Assembly (NCBI GenBank): GCA_021734725.1
Contig: JAIPIM010000236.1
Span: 1-6,330, forward strand
Reading direction: 5' to 3'
DNA: 6,330 nucleotides
From: Minisyncoccota bacterium
GTDB lineage: Bacteria; Verrucomicrobiota; Lentisphaeria; Oligosphaerales; MVZH01
This document shows positions 1-6,330 of the stretch, piece by piece. Every line of letters starts with the position of its first letter. Positions within the stretch are counted from its first letter, which is position 1. The position numbers and the translations under genes were made by a program. The notes below the pieces were generated by a model. That model ran no database searches and had not been told where the DNA came from. It was given only the letters and a program-made list of their open reading frames with translations.

Positions 1-2647
1 AGTCGGCAAGCAATAAACCGCCACCGCGCACAAATGTTTCGATGGCCTTTACTTCGGCATCCGTCAAAGACTGCGACAGCGGCAGAACCAACACCTTGTA
101 GTTGTCCAGAGCACCGTCTTCAATCTGCTCGGTACTGACAAATCGCGGTTTGTGTCCGGCGTCCGCCAGCAGGTTCATAAACGCGCTGCCAGCGTTGGCC
201 GTGTGCCCGATGTAACCGGATTTCCGCGTCCGATAACTGTTGCGCACGCCGAGCTTGTTAATGTGCGCTTCGACACCGCTGGATGGGAAAGAAAGAGCCA
301 GTGACCGCGACGAGTAATGAATGGCAATCGGCGAATACTCCACGGTCGCATTGAGCAACAGCTTGTCCGGCCCATCCTGTATCTCGCGGATCGACGCGGT
401 CGCGGCCGCATACTTCGGCGTGGGACGCCAGTCATGCTGAAGCGCGGCATACCAGTCATGCGTGGCGTAACTGTGAAAAAACCCGATGCTGTTAAGCCCA
501 TGGAAGAGAGCCATCCATGGATAGCTGCCCGCAACGGCGGGTACAGCATCGGAATCGTACGACATCCAGAAACCGCCGACGGTGCCCGGACGTCGAAAAT
601 CGATACCGGCGCGCCAGCTGAAAAGCTTGTTGTCGTGATCGATGTGCGGATAGATAATCATAACGTCCTGGCTGGCCTGAAGACGCGGCCAGTTGATGCC
701 GTCGAAACACGAGAATTTCTCGATCCCGTCAATCCCGAAACGAGCGTCGGGATAGTGCTCGTTGACGGAACTGTTCAGGCGTTCGAAGTAGCCGCAACAG
801 GCATCTTCCAGGAAGAAGCAGTAATCCAGCCACGGGGCGCGCGGCTCTTTCGGAACATCAATGTCGCCGGGTATTTCCAGGGCCTCGAACGATGCGAACG
901 CCGTACCCCAGGCGCGGTTCAACGACCCGATATCATTATCGTATACATCCTGCAAGTACCTGAGGAAAGCGTCGTGCGCCGGGCCACTGGAAACATCCCG
1001 GACCTCCGGAACCCAGCCGCGAACGAACAGTTCGTCGCCGTGGCTGAATGCCCATTGCCCGCCCAGCGCATCGCTTTCTTTGGCAAACTCCATTAACGTT
1101 TTACGATTTTCCTCGAGGTACTCAGGGCTTGCAAAATCCGCCAACTGGGTGGGGCTCTTCTTCCGCGGGGCTGTGTGCGTGATGCTGAACAGTTCGAAGT
1201 TTTTCTTCATGGCGGCACGCACGTAACTGGCGCCGCTGCCCGGACTGAAAGCACAGTTCTGCCCAAGCTCGGCATGGCGCGCGTCATGCATGTTCCGCCA
1301 CCACCGGTCGTGAGCACCGCTCCAGAGAAAGAGCTGAAATTCATCCAGAGGATGGGGAAGGCGACGGTAGACGACGGCGTAACTCGTACGAAGCGGAGCG
1401 CCTTCCCGCATAAGTGTCGCGTGCACCTCCTGGTAACGACTGCGCGGCAACGGCGCCGGCAGGCTGATGTCGGTCGTGTCCGCGGGAACGTCCCGACGCG
1501 CCACCTCACGCTCCCACGCGTCCGTTACGCTCACGAGCAGACGGTCCCCTTCCCCGGCGTTCTCCACACGCAGAGCCGCCTGTATGGGATCTTCGGAACT
1601 AAACAACGATTGTGACGGCTCGATCGTCAAAGTGGCCGGCGAAATAATCTCGACTCCGACAGCAGTGGCGTCCGCCCCCCTAACTTGAGCATATACCGTA
1701 TATTTCCCGGCCGGAAGCGGGCCGAGCGTCAGTTCAACGGTATGATCGCCTTCGCCCGCATCCAACTCGGTCCGCGCACTGGCAACCACCCGCCCGCGGT
1801 CGTTGGTTGCATAACCATCCAGGGTGCCTTGAAACGATTTTGCGGACTGTAAAGAAACCGGTACCGTCAAGCCTTTGGACTCCCACTCCACAGGCTCGGT
1901 CAACGCAATGTCAACAATGCGAATAGGGACCTTTATCCCGCTGACTTCGCGCATGGCCGCATAGGTCGCCAGAATGCCATGGTTGTAGATGACGCGGTCG
2001 CCCAGGTGCGGCACGAGAAAATGCACTCCCGCCTCGCGGGGAAACCGCACAACGCCCACTCGACCGCGCCCCACCGACTGGCGCCACATCGTGACGTCCG
2101 TCATTGTCTCGAGACGAAGCCCGGGCCATAGTTCCGAGACAGGTGTCCAATCGGGCTTGCCGAATCGTTCCTGGAGATCCGCCAGTGCGCTCTTTCCTGG
2201 CGCGGTAAGCATCAGGTCGAGACCGGCCTCAACGCGCTGTCGGAGATCGTCACGGTCCGACTCGCTGAGCGCCTCCCAGCCGCCCACGTCCAGACAAAGG
2301 AGGCGAGCGCCACGCAGGCTCTCCTGAAACTGGGCTCGCACGGCGGAATCCATTTCCTCATCGTAGATAACCGTACGGAACTCACCCAGATTCCGCTGCA
2401 TCAGTTCCGCCGCGTCGCGAACGTTGTCCTGCCTTTGAGTTACTTGGCATAAGAGGACAACAGGGCCAGCCGCAACAGGGATCCCTGCCGGCACCGGATT
2501 CATCGGTGACTCCCAATCAGGTTTCACGTTCATCACCCCGTGAACATGGCCCGCCATCCCGCATAACAAACTCAGCAGCACGGGGACTGCACCGATTCGG
2601 ATTCTTTGGCGGATCAAACAACGATTCTTTTGCACTTTCACGGACAT
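1..2647 (-). CDS. Secreted GH42-like (clan GH-A) glycoside hydrolase, C-terminus cut by window edge
   Basis: The frame is open for 882 codons from the ATG at 2647 to the left edge, so the C-terminus is missing. Residues 1-17 are basic and about 18-32 are hydrophobic (IGAVPVLLSLLCGMAG), a likely Sec signal peptide, so the enzyme should act outside the cytoplasm. Residues about 45-240 look like a Rossmann/GATase-like domain and 240-430 like beta-sandwich modules. A TIM barrel follows from about 430 (LPHPLDEFQLFLWSG). It contains a GDE triad (Glu539), a plausible strand-4 acid/base, and the GH42-like phrase NRAWGTAF around Trp580. From about 772 (SPIAIHY) a beta-galactosidase trimerisation-like domain begins; KVLVLPLSQSLTDAE (851-865) is its GATase-like part. 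A GAGAGG ribosome site lies 7 nt before the start. The gene lies 84 bp downstream of the regulator and is probably cotranscribed with it. The clan is fairly secure. The exact GH family and substrate are not: the barrel does not show a clear nucleophile Glu. Confidence 0.8.
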   Translation of the reverse strand, partial: MSVKVQKNRCLIRQRIRIGAVPVLLSLLCGMAGHVHGVMNVKPDWESPMNPVPAGIPVAAGPVVLLCQVTQRQDNVRDAAELMQRNLGEFRTVIYDEEMDSAVRAQFQESLRGARLLCLDVGGWEALSESDRDDLRQRVEAGLDLMLTAPGKSALADLQERFGKPDWTPVSELWPGLRLETMTDVTMWRQSVGRGRVGVVRFPREAGVHFLVPHLGDRVIYNHGILATYAAMREVSGIKVPIRIVDIALTEPVEWESKGLTVPVSLQSAKSFQGTLDGYATNDRGRVVASARTELDAGEGDHTVELTLGPLPAGKYTVYAQVRGADATAVGVEIISPATLTIEPSQSLFSSEDPIQAALRVENAGEGDRLLVSVTDAWEREVARRDVPADTTDISLPAPLPRSRYQEVHATLMREGAPLRTSYAVVYRRLPHPLDEFQLFLWSGAHDRWWRNMHDARHAELGQNCAFSPGSGASYVRAAMKKNFELFSITHTAPRKKSPTQLADFASPEYLEENRKTLMEFAKESDALGGQWAFSHGDELFVRGWVPEVRDVSSGPAHDAFLRYLQDVYDNDIGSLNRAWGTAFASFEALEIPGDIDVPKEPRAPWLDYCFFLEDACCGYFERLNSSVNEHYPDARFGIDGIEKFSCFDGINWPRLQASQDVMIIYPHIDHDNKLFSWRAGIDFRRPGTVGGFWMSYDSDAVPAVAGSYPWMALFHGLNSIGFFHSYATHDWYAALQHDWRPTPKYAAATASIREIQDGPDKLLLNATVEYSPIAIHYSSRSLALSFPSSGVEAHINKLGVRNSYRTRKSGYIGHTANAGSAFMNLLADAGHKPRFVSTEQIEDGALDNYKVLVLPLSQSLTDAEVKAIETFVRGGGLLLAD

Positions 2648-2654
2648 ACAAGTA

Positions 2655-2660
2655 CCTCTC
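2655..2660 (-). promoter_or_regulatory. Ribosome binding site of the GH42-like gene
   Basis: GAGAGG on the minus strand, 7 nt before the ATG at 2647. It fixes this start, which also places the signal peptide at the N-terminus. The 84-bp gap back to the regulator stop (2648-2731) shows no clear promoter, terminator or copy of the operator motif, which favours readthrough from the regulator. Confidence 0.7.
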
Positions 2661-2731
2661 TTTTAGGAGCTTCCAATACGGTTTCGAGGCGATACATCTC
2701 GCGCCGCAATCCGTTCTATTGCGAAATCCAT

Positions 2732-3883
2732 TCATCGCTTGGCTGCACGCTTATCGCGTGTTTGTACATTGCCTTCCAGCATTTTCAGTTTGGCGGGAAG
2801 ATCGATATGCGTCGACCTTGGCTCATTCCCTCCGAGAACCTCCCGGAGCATGCGCATGAACGCCTCGGACTGCGCCCCCGAGTCAATCTCGATCCGACTG
2901 ACGGGGAATGGCAACCGGTGTGCAATCCCAGCGCTCGTATTCGTCACCACATGTAACTCTCGCGGCACATCCACATTCATTTCGAGCAGAGCAACCGCAA
3001 CGTTGTTAAAGAGAGCTTCATCCATCACGATCAGGGCATCCGGCCGTTCCTCCGGATGCGCGATCCAGATCTCGCGCGTCTCTTCCCAGCCGGCACCCGG
3101 CACGCCCGCGAAATCCGTTACCCCAATCCATTCGTCTCGTTTTTCCAAACCGAGTTCAGCCAGTACACCCGCGAAATGCTTACACGCGACCAACCCATCC
3201 GGGCTCAACCTCGGCTCTCGTCTGTCCGGGCCGCCCTGGGCACAACGGTCACGGGGTACCAGCATGGCAAAACGACGACACCCCTGGGCGTACAAATGAC
3301 GGACAGACCTTCGAATGGCATCCCCGCTTGTCGAAAAGACTCCGTACTGGACATAGGGGTTCATTCCGATCACTGGAATACCGGCAACCTTCAACTTTTC
3401 AAGCCAATCACCTCGGGGCACAACGGAAACCAGGATTACAGCGCGTAAGGCAGACTTGTCGACGGCCTCGAGAAATTCCGGGGACAGATCGTCCTCCCGG
3501 CAATATTTGCCGGGGTCGCTGTGGCCGATAAACAGCTCCTGCGAAATGTTGGCGTCACGAAGACGGTTCCGTAAGTTCGCGATTATCCGCCTGAAATAAT
3601 TCGAAGCGCCCGGGTGAAACAAGTCGACGCCGGTCACCAAGGCAACGGGCAAGTTCTCCCGCCAATCCAGCATATACGTGCCGCTGCGCGGACGCCGTTC
3701 GACCAACCCTTCGGCAACAAGCACCTGCATGGCCTTGCCAATGGTTACGTTGCTAACCCCGAAACGTCGGCTCAATTCCCGGTCGCCAGGCAGCGAGTCC
3801 CCGGGCTGAAACGCACGCACGATCCAGTCCCGCATGGAACGCGTAACCTCTTCCACCGGCAATGCCGCTCGTGAACGTACCAT
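2732..3883 (-). CDS. AraR-type transcriptional regulator: GntR winged helix fused to LacI/GalR sugar-sensing domain
   Basis: A complete protein of 383 residues. Residues about 8-72 are a GntR-family winged helix-turn-helix: the recognition-helix region reads LSRRFGVSNVTIGKAM and the wing ends in RPRSGTY (65-71 region). From about residue 78 the protein is a periplasmic-binding-protein-like ligand domain of the LacI/GalR type, with VAGIPVIGMN and, near the end, PVSRIEIDSGAQSEAFMRML. This domain order is that of Bacillus AraR, and 383 residues is a normal length. Such proteins bind palindromic operators as dimers and release DNA when a sugar binds the C-terminal domain. A GGAG 7 nt before the ATG supports the start. 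It is transcribed away from the rhamnosidase-like gene and toward the GH42-like gene, so it is the probable local repressor of both. The effector sugar is unknown. The basic C-terminal tail (DKRAAKR) is unremarkable. It should not be named araR without evidence of arabinose response. Confidence 0.93.
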   Translation of the reverse strand: MVRSRAALPVEEVTRSMRDWIVRAFQPGDSLPGDRELSRRFGVSNVTIGKAMQVLVAEGLVERRPRSGTYMLDWRENLPVALVTGVDLFHPGASNYFRRIIANLRNRLRDANISQELFIGHSDPGKYCREDDLSPEFLEAVDKSALRAVILVSVVPRGDWLEKLKVAGIPVIGMNPYVQYGVFSTSGDAIRRSVRHLYAQGCRRFAMLVPRDRCAQGGPDRREPRLSPDGLVACKHFAGVLAELGLEKRDEWIGVTDFAGVPGAGWEETREIWIAHPEERPDALIVMDEALFNNVAVALLEMNVDVPRELHVVTNTSAGIAHRLPFPVSRIEIDSGAQSEAFMRMLREVLGGNEPRSTHIDLPAKLKMLEGNVQTRDKRAAKR

Positions 3884-3890
3884 ATCAAAG

Positions 3891-3894
3891 CTCC
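3891..3894 (-). promoter_or_regulatory. Ribosome binding site of the regulator
   Basis: GGAG on the minus strand, 7 nt before the ATG at 3883. It selects this start, which leaves the usual short lead before the GntR helix-turn-helix. Confidence 0.7.
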
Positions 3895-3902
3895 AGTTTC
3901 CC

Positions 3903-3931
3903 TGTATACTGAGTAAATCAGTAACCGTCTA
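3903..3931 (-). promoter_or_regulatory. Candidate sigma70-type promoter of the regulator operon
   Basis: On the minus strand, TAGACG (3926-3931, 4 of 6 to TTGACA) and TATACA (3903-3908) are separated by 17 bp. Transcription would start near 3896, giving a very short leader before the GGAG. The spacer is almost filled by the palindrome at 3907-3923, so a bound repressor would block polymerase. This geometry makes autorepression likely. The boxes were picked by eye, and sigma factors of this phylum may prefer other boxes. Confidence 0.5.
3907..3923. promoter_or_regulatory. Operator 1: 17-bp palindrome, probable binding site of the AraR-type regulator
   Basis: TACTGA-GTAAA-TCAGTA is a perfect inverted repeat with 6-bp arms and a 5-bp centre, as expected for a dimeric GntR-type DNA-binding domain. 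It lies between the proposed -35 and -10 of the regulator promoter. Its inner 11 bp, TGAGTAAATCA (3910-3920), recur in inverted orientation at 4006-4016. That the local regulator binds here is an inference from position and symmetry. Confidence 0.65.
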
Positions 3932-3994
3932 ATAGTAGCTTGATCTCAGCAAAGATGCAAATAGTAGAGTAATAAAAATCGATAGATGAACAGT

Positions 3995-4023
3995 TTGCGT
4001 TCGTGTGATTTACTCACTTTAGA
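3995..4023 (+). promoter_or_regulatory. Weak candidate rightward promoter around operator 2
   Basis: TTGCGT (3995-4000) and TTTAGA (4018-4023) on the plus strand are 17 bp apart. Each matches only 3 of 6 consensus bases. The dyad at 4005-4017 lies inside the spacer, mirroring the layout of the leftward promoter. If real, it would give the rhamnosidase-like gene a leader of roughly 375 nt. The match is poor and rests mainly on the symmetry with operator 1. Confidence 0.25.
4005..4017. promoter_or_regulatory. Operator 2: second palindrome with the same 11-bp core, inverted
   Basis: GTGA-TTTAC-TCAC is a perfect inverted repeat with 4-bp arms. Read on the minus strand, its core is TGAGTAAATCA, identical to operator 1. 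The flanking pair changes from C/G in operator 1 to G/C here, so symmetry is kept although the base differs. The centres of the two sites are 96 bp apart, about nine helical turns. A dimeric regulator could occupy both and might form a loop; that is inference. Confidence 0.6.
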
Positions 4024-4361
4024 AAGACAGTCTCCTATGCTTATGCCGCCCGATCTTCGGGACTGGCTGCCGGAGAATCATATCGCGCGTTTCATCGTCG
4101 AACTGGTCAGAAAAGTCGAGGGGAGCAGTAACCGCATTCCGCTCGCTGAAGACTCGCTCCGGCTGCCGCGTAAACGCGGAACTCAGACCGGACCGGTAAA
4201 ACGCACTCGCGGAAACACGACACGCGGGACAGGCGTAGAACACGCCAAGACACGAGCAAACCCAGAAAATCTCCGGTTTTCCTTAGCATCCCACAACGCC
4301 CCGTGCTATCTTCCTTTCATTGTCCGAAAGCAATGTCCTATCAGTTACCGCGCGATCATCA

Positions 4362-4375
4362 CTCACTGACGTGAG
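4362..4375. repeat. Short inverted repeat just upstream of the rhamnosidase-like gene
   Basis: CTCAC-TGAC-GTGAG, 5-bp perfect arms with a 4-base centre, ends 31 bp before the ATG at 4407. It could form a small hairpin in the leader or be a protein site. It lacks the GTAAA centre of the two operators, so it is probably not a third copy. It may be chance. Confidence 0.3.
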
Positions 4376-4393
4376 CCGCGACCTTGAAACCAA

Positions 4394-4398
4394 GAGAG
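4394..4398 (+). promoter_or_regulatory. Ribosome binding site of the rhamnosidase-like gene
   Basis: GAGAG within AAGAGAGA, 8 nt before the ATG at 4407. It favours this start over the in-frame ATGs at codons 4 and 13. Confidence 0.55.
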
Positions 4399-4406
4399 AC
4401 CTCAGC

Positions 4407-6330
4407 ATGGACCGCATGATCCAGAATGAACCGAATGCCGCGATGAACATAGTCGATGCCGAGTGGCTCTGGATGCCAGAGCCGGATGAGGGGTACCACC
4501 ACAACCAGACGATGCTGGTGAGACGGGTGTGGCGGCTGAAGGCGTCGCCGGACGAGGCACAACTCCAGCTGGCCGCGGACACGCTTTGCCGAGTCTATGT
4601 CAACGGCAAACGCGTTGCCTATGCCCCTCCGTTGACGGATGGCTATCATCTTGCTGTCGCCTCCCATGATGTCGGCCGTCTCCTCCACGAGGGTGAGAAT
4701 GTGGTCGCCGCGGAGGTGAACACACAATTCACCCCGATTGGCGGACTGCTTCTGCGACTCGAAGTTGCGGGTGAAGCGGGTACCGAGACTCTCTGTTCGG
4801 ATTCATCGTGGCGGGTACTCCACGCACCGTGCTGGAAGTGGAATGTGCCGCATTGGTCCCGCTTCCTCGGGCATTCGGAGGTGCTGGATAATCGCCTTGT
4901 TCCGCGGGGATGGACGGAGCCTGGCTTTGACGACTCGGGTTGGGTAGACCCCGTGACGATGCCGCCCTGTTCTGTCGAGAAAAGTCTTCCTGAAGACCCC
5001 GAGACGCGTGAAACAGTCACGCTGCGGAAGCTGGAACCTGCTTTCCCGATACCGTTGGTGTTCGAGCGCCGGTACCCGGAGCGCATTGCCGCACTGGGTC
5101 AGGTCATGGAAACTGAACACAATTTCGCGCCGCCGCGGGACCCGATGGCCCGGTTCGATATTGCATGGAAGCTGCTTGGGGAATTTGTTCACCCCTTGAC
5201 CAGTTGTAAGGTAGACAACCCGGAAGCCTTGCTGGACGGGAAGGAGGAGACCGCCGCTACCATCATGAACCCGGTCATCACCCGCCGCGACTATGATACG
5301 TGGTGGGAGACTCACGACGACATGCCGCGCGTCGAACAGGCGGTAATCATCGTTGATTTTGGGACCGATATTGCCGGCCGGCCTTACCTGGATATCGATG
5401 CGAATGACGGGGCTGTCGTCGACATGGCTTGGGGCGAAATCCTGGTCGACGGACGTGTTCATCCCAAACCGCATCCCGCGTGGGACGATACCAAGGCGAA
5501 TCGCTACACGCTACGCGAGGGGCGCCAGCGAATCGAGGCCTTCGAATGGCACATCTTCCGCTACCTGCAGATCACCGTGCGTTACCTCACTCGGCCTGCC
5601 CGGCTCCACGCATTAGCGGCCAACCAAGTGCGCCACGACTTCGACCGTTCGCTCGGTTTCTCCTGCAGCCACGAGACACTGCAGCGCGTCTGGACCGCGT
5701 GGGAAAACACGATGGAAGCAACGGTGCTCGACCGCTTCACCGACCCGCGCGAGAACGGGATCTGGGCCGTGACCAACTGCGTCCGCGCCACGCTGATGGT
5801 GCACGGCGAAATCCCCTTGGTGCGGCAGTTCCTGCAATCCGCCCTCAGAGTCCTCGCATTTGACGGTTGCTATCCGAATGCATCACCGATTGCCCCCGTG
5901 CTGCGCTACAAGAAGGGGGGAAGAGGGCAGCCGTGGCTCTACAGCTCACTGGGGTTTGCGGACAGTGTATTTGCCGACCTGTGGTACGGCGGCGACACAG
6001 CATTCTTCGAGAACACAGGGCACCCCTGGCTGGACCGCTTGCTGACGGACCTGGATCAGCGGTCAACGCCGCGCGGTCTCTTCGACTCCCTAACCTTTCG
6101 AGACAAGGCAGTCCAGTGGGCCTGGGTAGACTGGAGTCGCGCAAGACCAAACCCGGACTGGGAACAAGCGCAGTCGTACGAGACGTTTGCCTTCAATGCG
6201 CTTCGGTACGAGATCCTGACAGAGATGGCACACGTGGTGGAGGCCCTCGGGGATGCGCACGCGGCACAGCGCTATCGGGATCGGGCTCAGAAGCTCTTCG
6301 ACGCGCTCTACGAACACTGCTGGGACCCGG
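4407..6330 (+). CDS. GH78-like alpha-L-rhamnosidase family protein, C-terminus cut by window edge
   Basis: The frame is open for 641 codons to the right edge. GH78 enzymes are usually 700-1100 residues, so the last part of the catalytic barrel is missing. Residues about 36-130 form a jelly-roll carbohydrate-binding-like domain (YVNGKRVAYAP, Val65-Asn66-Gly67). FDDSGW (174-179) is the phrase common in the N-terminal domain of this family. FGTDIAGRPYLDI from 318 with GEIL after it matches the concanavalin-like domain before the barrel. The (alpha/alpha)6 barrel begins near 425. DPRENGIW (446-453) aligns with the GH78 motif DCPQREx3W: the general-acid Glu (Glu449) and the Trp (453) are kept, but the flanking acidic positions are not. 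No signal peptide is seen, so it probably acts in the cytoplasm on imported oligosaccharides, removing terminal rhamnose or a related sugar. It is divergent from the regulator and probably under its control. Family membership is fairly sure; rhamnosidase activity is not. Confidence 0.82.
   Translation, partial: MDRMIQNEPNAAMNIVDAEWLWMPEPDEGYHHNQTMLVRRVWRLKASPDEAQLQLAADTLCRVYVNGKRVAYAPPLTDGYHLAVASHDVGRLLHEGENVVAAEVNTQFTPIGGLLLRLEVAGEAGTETLCSDSSWRVLHAPCWKWNVPHWSRFLGHSEVLDNRLVPRGWTEPGFDDSGWVDPVTMPPCSVEKSLPEDPETRETVTLRKLEPAFPIPLVFERRYPERIAALGQVMETEHNFAPPRDPMARFDIAWKLLGEFVHPLTSCKVDNPEALLDGKEETAATIMNPVITRRDYDTWWETHDDMPRVEQAVIIVDFGTDIAGRPYLDIDANDGAVVDMAWGEILVDGRVHPKPHPAWDDTKANRYTLREGRQRIEAFEWHIFRYLQITVRYLTRPARLHALAANQVRHDFDRSLGFSCSHETLQRVWTAWENTMEATVLDRFTDPRENGIWAVTNCVRATLMVHGEIPLVRQFLQSALRVLAFDGCYPNASPIAPVLRYKKGGRGQPWLYSSLGFADSVFADLWYGGDTAFFENTGHPWLDRLLTDLDQRSTPRGLFDSLTFRDKAVQWAWVDWSRARPNPDWEQAQSYETFAFNALRYEILTEMAHVVEALGDAHAAQRYRDRAQKLFDALYEHCWDP

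Larger units (their letters stand above)
3986..4369 (+). pseudogene. Remnant of an IS1182-family transposase N-terminus
   Basis: An open frame of 127 codons. Only codons at about 4028-4120 resemble a known protein: PMLMPPDLRDWLPENHIARF and the following IVELVRKVE match the characteristic start of IS1182-family transposases (a leucine/proline-rich run, then DWLPEdHlaRF). After 4120 the frame loses all similarity. The expected continuation, a conserved tyrosine/glycine-rich segment followed by the DDE catalytic core, is not found in any frame of the next 290 bp. The residues before 4028 are also doubtful, and no Shine-Dalgarno stands out before 3986. The piece is therefore best read as a decayed or deleted insertion-sequence end, not a working gene. 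The second dyad (4005-4017) lies within the first codons of the frame. A small gene of unknown role that captured this N-terminus cannot be fully excluded. Confidence 0.6.
4124..4406 (+). other. Non-coding leader / spacer before the rhamnosidase-like gene
   Basis: No recognisable gene on either strand. It holds three small perfect dyads: CCGCG-TAAA-CGCGG at 4166-4179, ACCGG-A-CCGGT at 4187-4197 and CTCAC-TGAC-GTGAG at 4362-4375. None is followed by a T-run, so they are not intrinsic terminators. No known riboswitch is recognisable. Part of the stretch may be decayed insertion-sequence DNA following the transposase remnant. Confidence 0.45.

Noticed and set aside
317..1096. 259-codon plus-strand open frame
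   Set aside because: It lies entirely opposite the GH42-like gene, whose frame has clear domain signatures and a signal peptide; the antisense translation resembles no family and has no ribosome site.
2648..2731. Possible separate promoter or terminator between regulator and GH42-like gene
   Set aside because: There are no paired boxes with sensible spacing, no stem with a T-run and no copy of the operator core; only imperfect 4-bp dyads.
4265..4281. GAAAA...TTTTC dyad as a terminator
   Set aside because: The stem is AT-only and 5 bp long, with no following T-run; too weak.
4019..4289. Minus-strand open frames with several cysteines opposite the transposase remnant
   Set aside because: I considered a small zinc-binding protein, but the cysteines follow no known spacing and the plus strand explains the first part better.
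4803..5474. 223-codon minus-strand open frame
   Set aside because: It is antisense to the GH78-like gene and has no recognisable domain; a GC-rich coding shadow.
5429..5863. 144-codon plus-strand open frame in another phase
   Set aside because: It overlaps the GH78-like gene in a different frame; the translation is rich in Arg, Pro and Ala as expected for a shifted frame.

Overview
The window looks like part of a polysaccharide-utilisation locus from a moderately GC-rich bacterium. Three things suggest a member of the PVC group (Planctomycetes, Verrucomicrobia, Lentisphaerae or Kiritimatiellota): the large divergent glycoside hydrolases, the GntR/LacI hybrid repressor and the IS1182-type transposase remnant. 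That assignment is an inference from gene style; there is no rRNA or marker gene to test it.

Layout. Positions 1-2647 (minus strand) hold a large secreted glycoside hydrolase of the GH42-like / clan GH-A type. It has a signal peptide and is cut by the left edge before its C-terminus. Upstream of it on the same strand, 84 bp away, a complete AraR-type regulator occupies 2732-3883, with a GntR winged helix and a LacI-type sugar-sensing domain. Positions 3884-4406 form a divergent control region. It contains the regulator promoter, two palindromic sites sharing an 11-bp core, a short remnant of an IS1182-family transposase and a long leader. From 4407 a GH78-like alpha-L-rhamnosidase-family protein without a signal peptide runs off the right edge.

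How it may work (inference). The regulator probably binds the two dyads at 3907-3923 and 4005-4017. This would repress its own transcript, which probably also carries the secreted hydrolase, and the divergent rhamnosidase-like gene. A sugar released from a rhamnose-containing or similar plant or algal glycan would relieve repression. The secreted enzyme would act outside the cytoplasm and the rhamnosidase-like enzyme on imported oligosaccharides. Both hydrolases depart from textbook catalytic motifs, so their substrates cannot be read from sequence alone.

No tRNA, rRNA, CRISPR array or convincing intrinsic terminator was seen.
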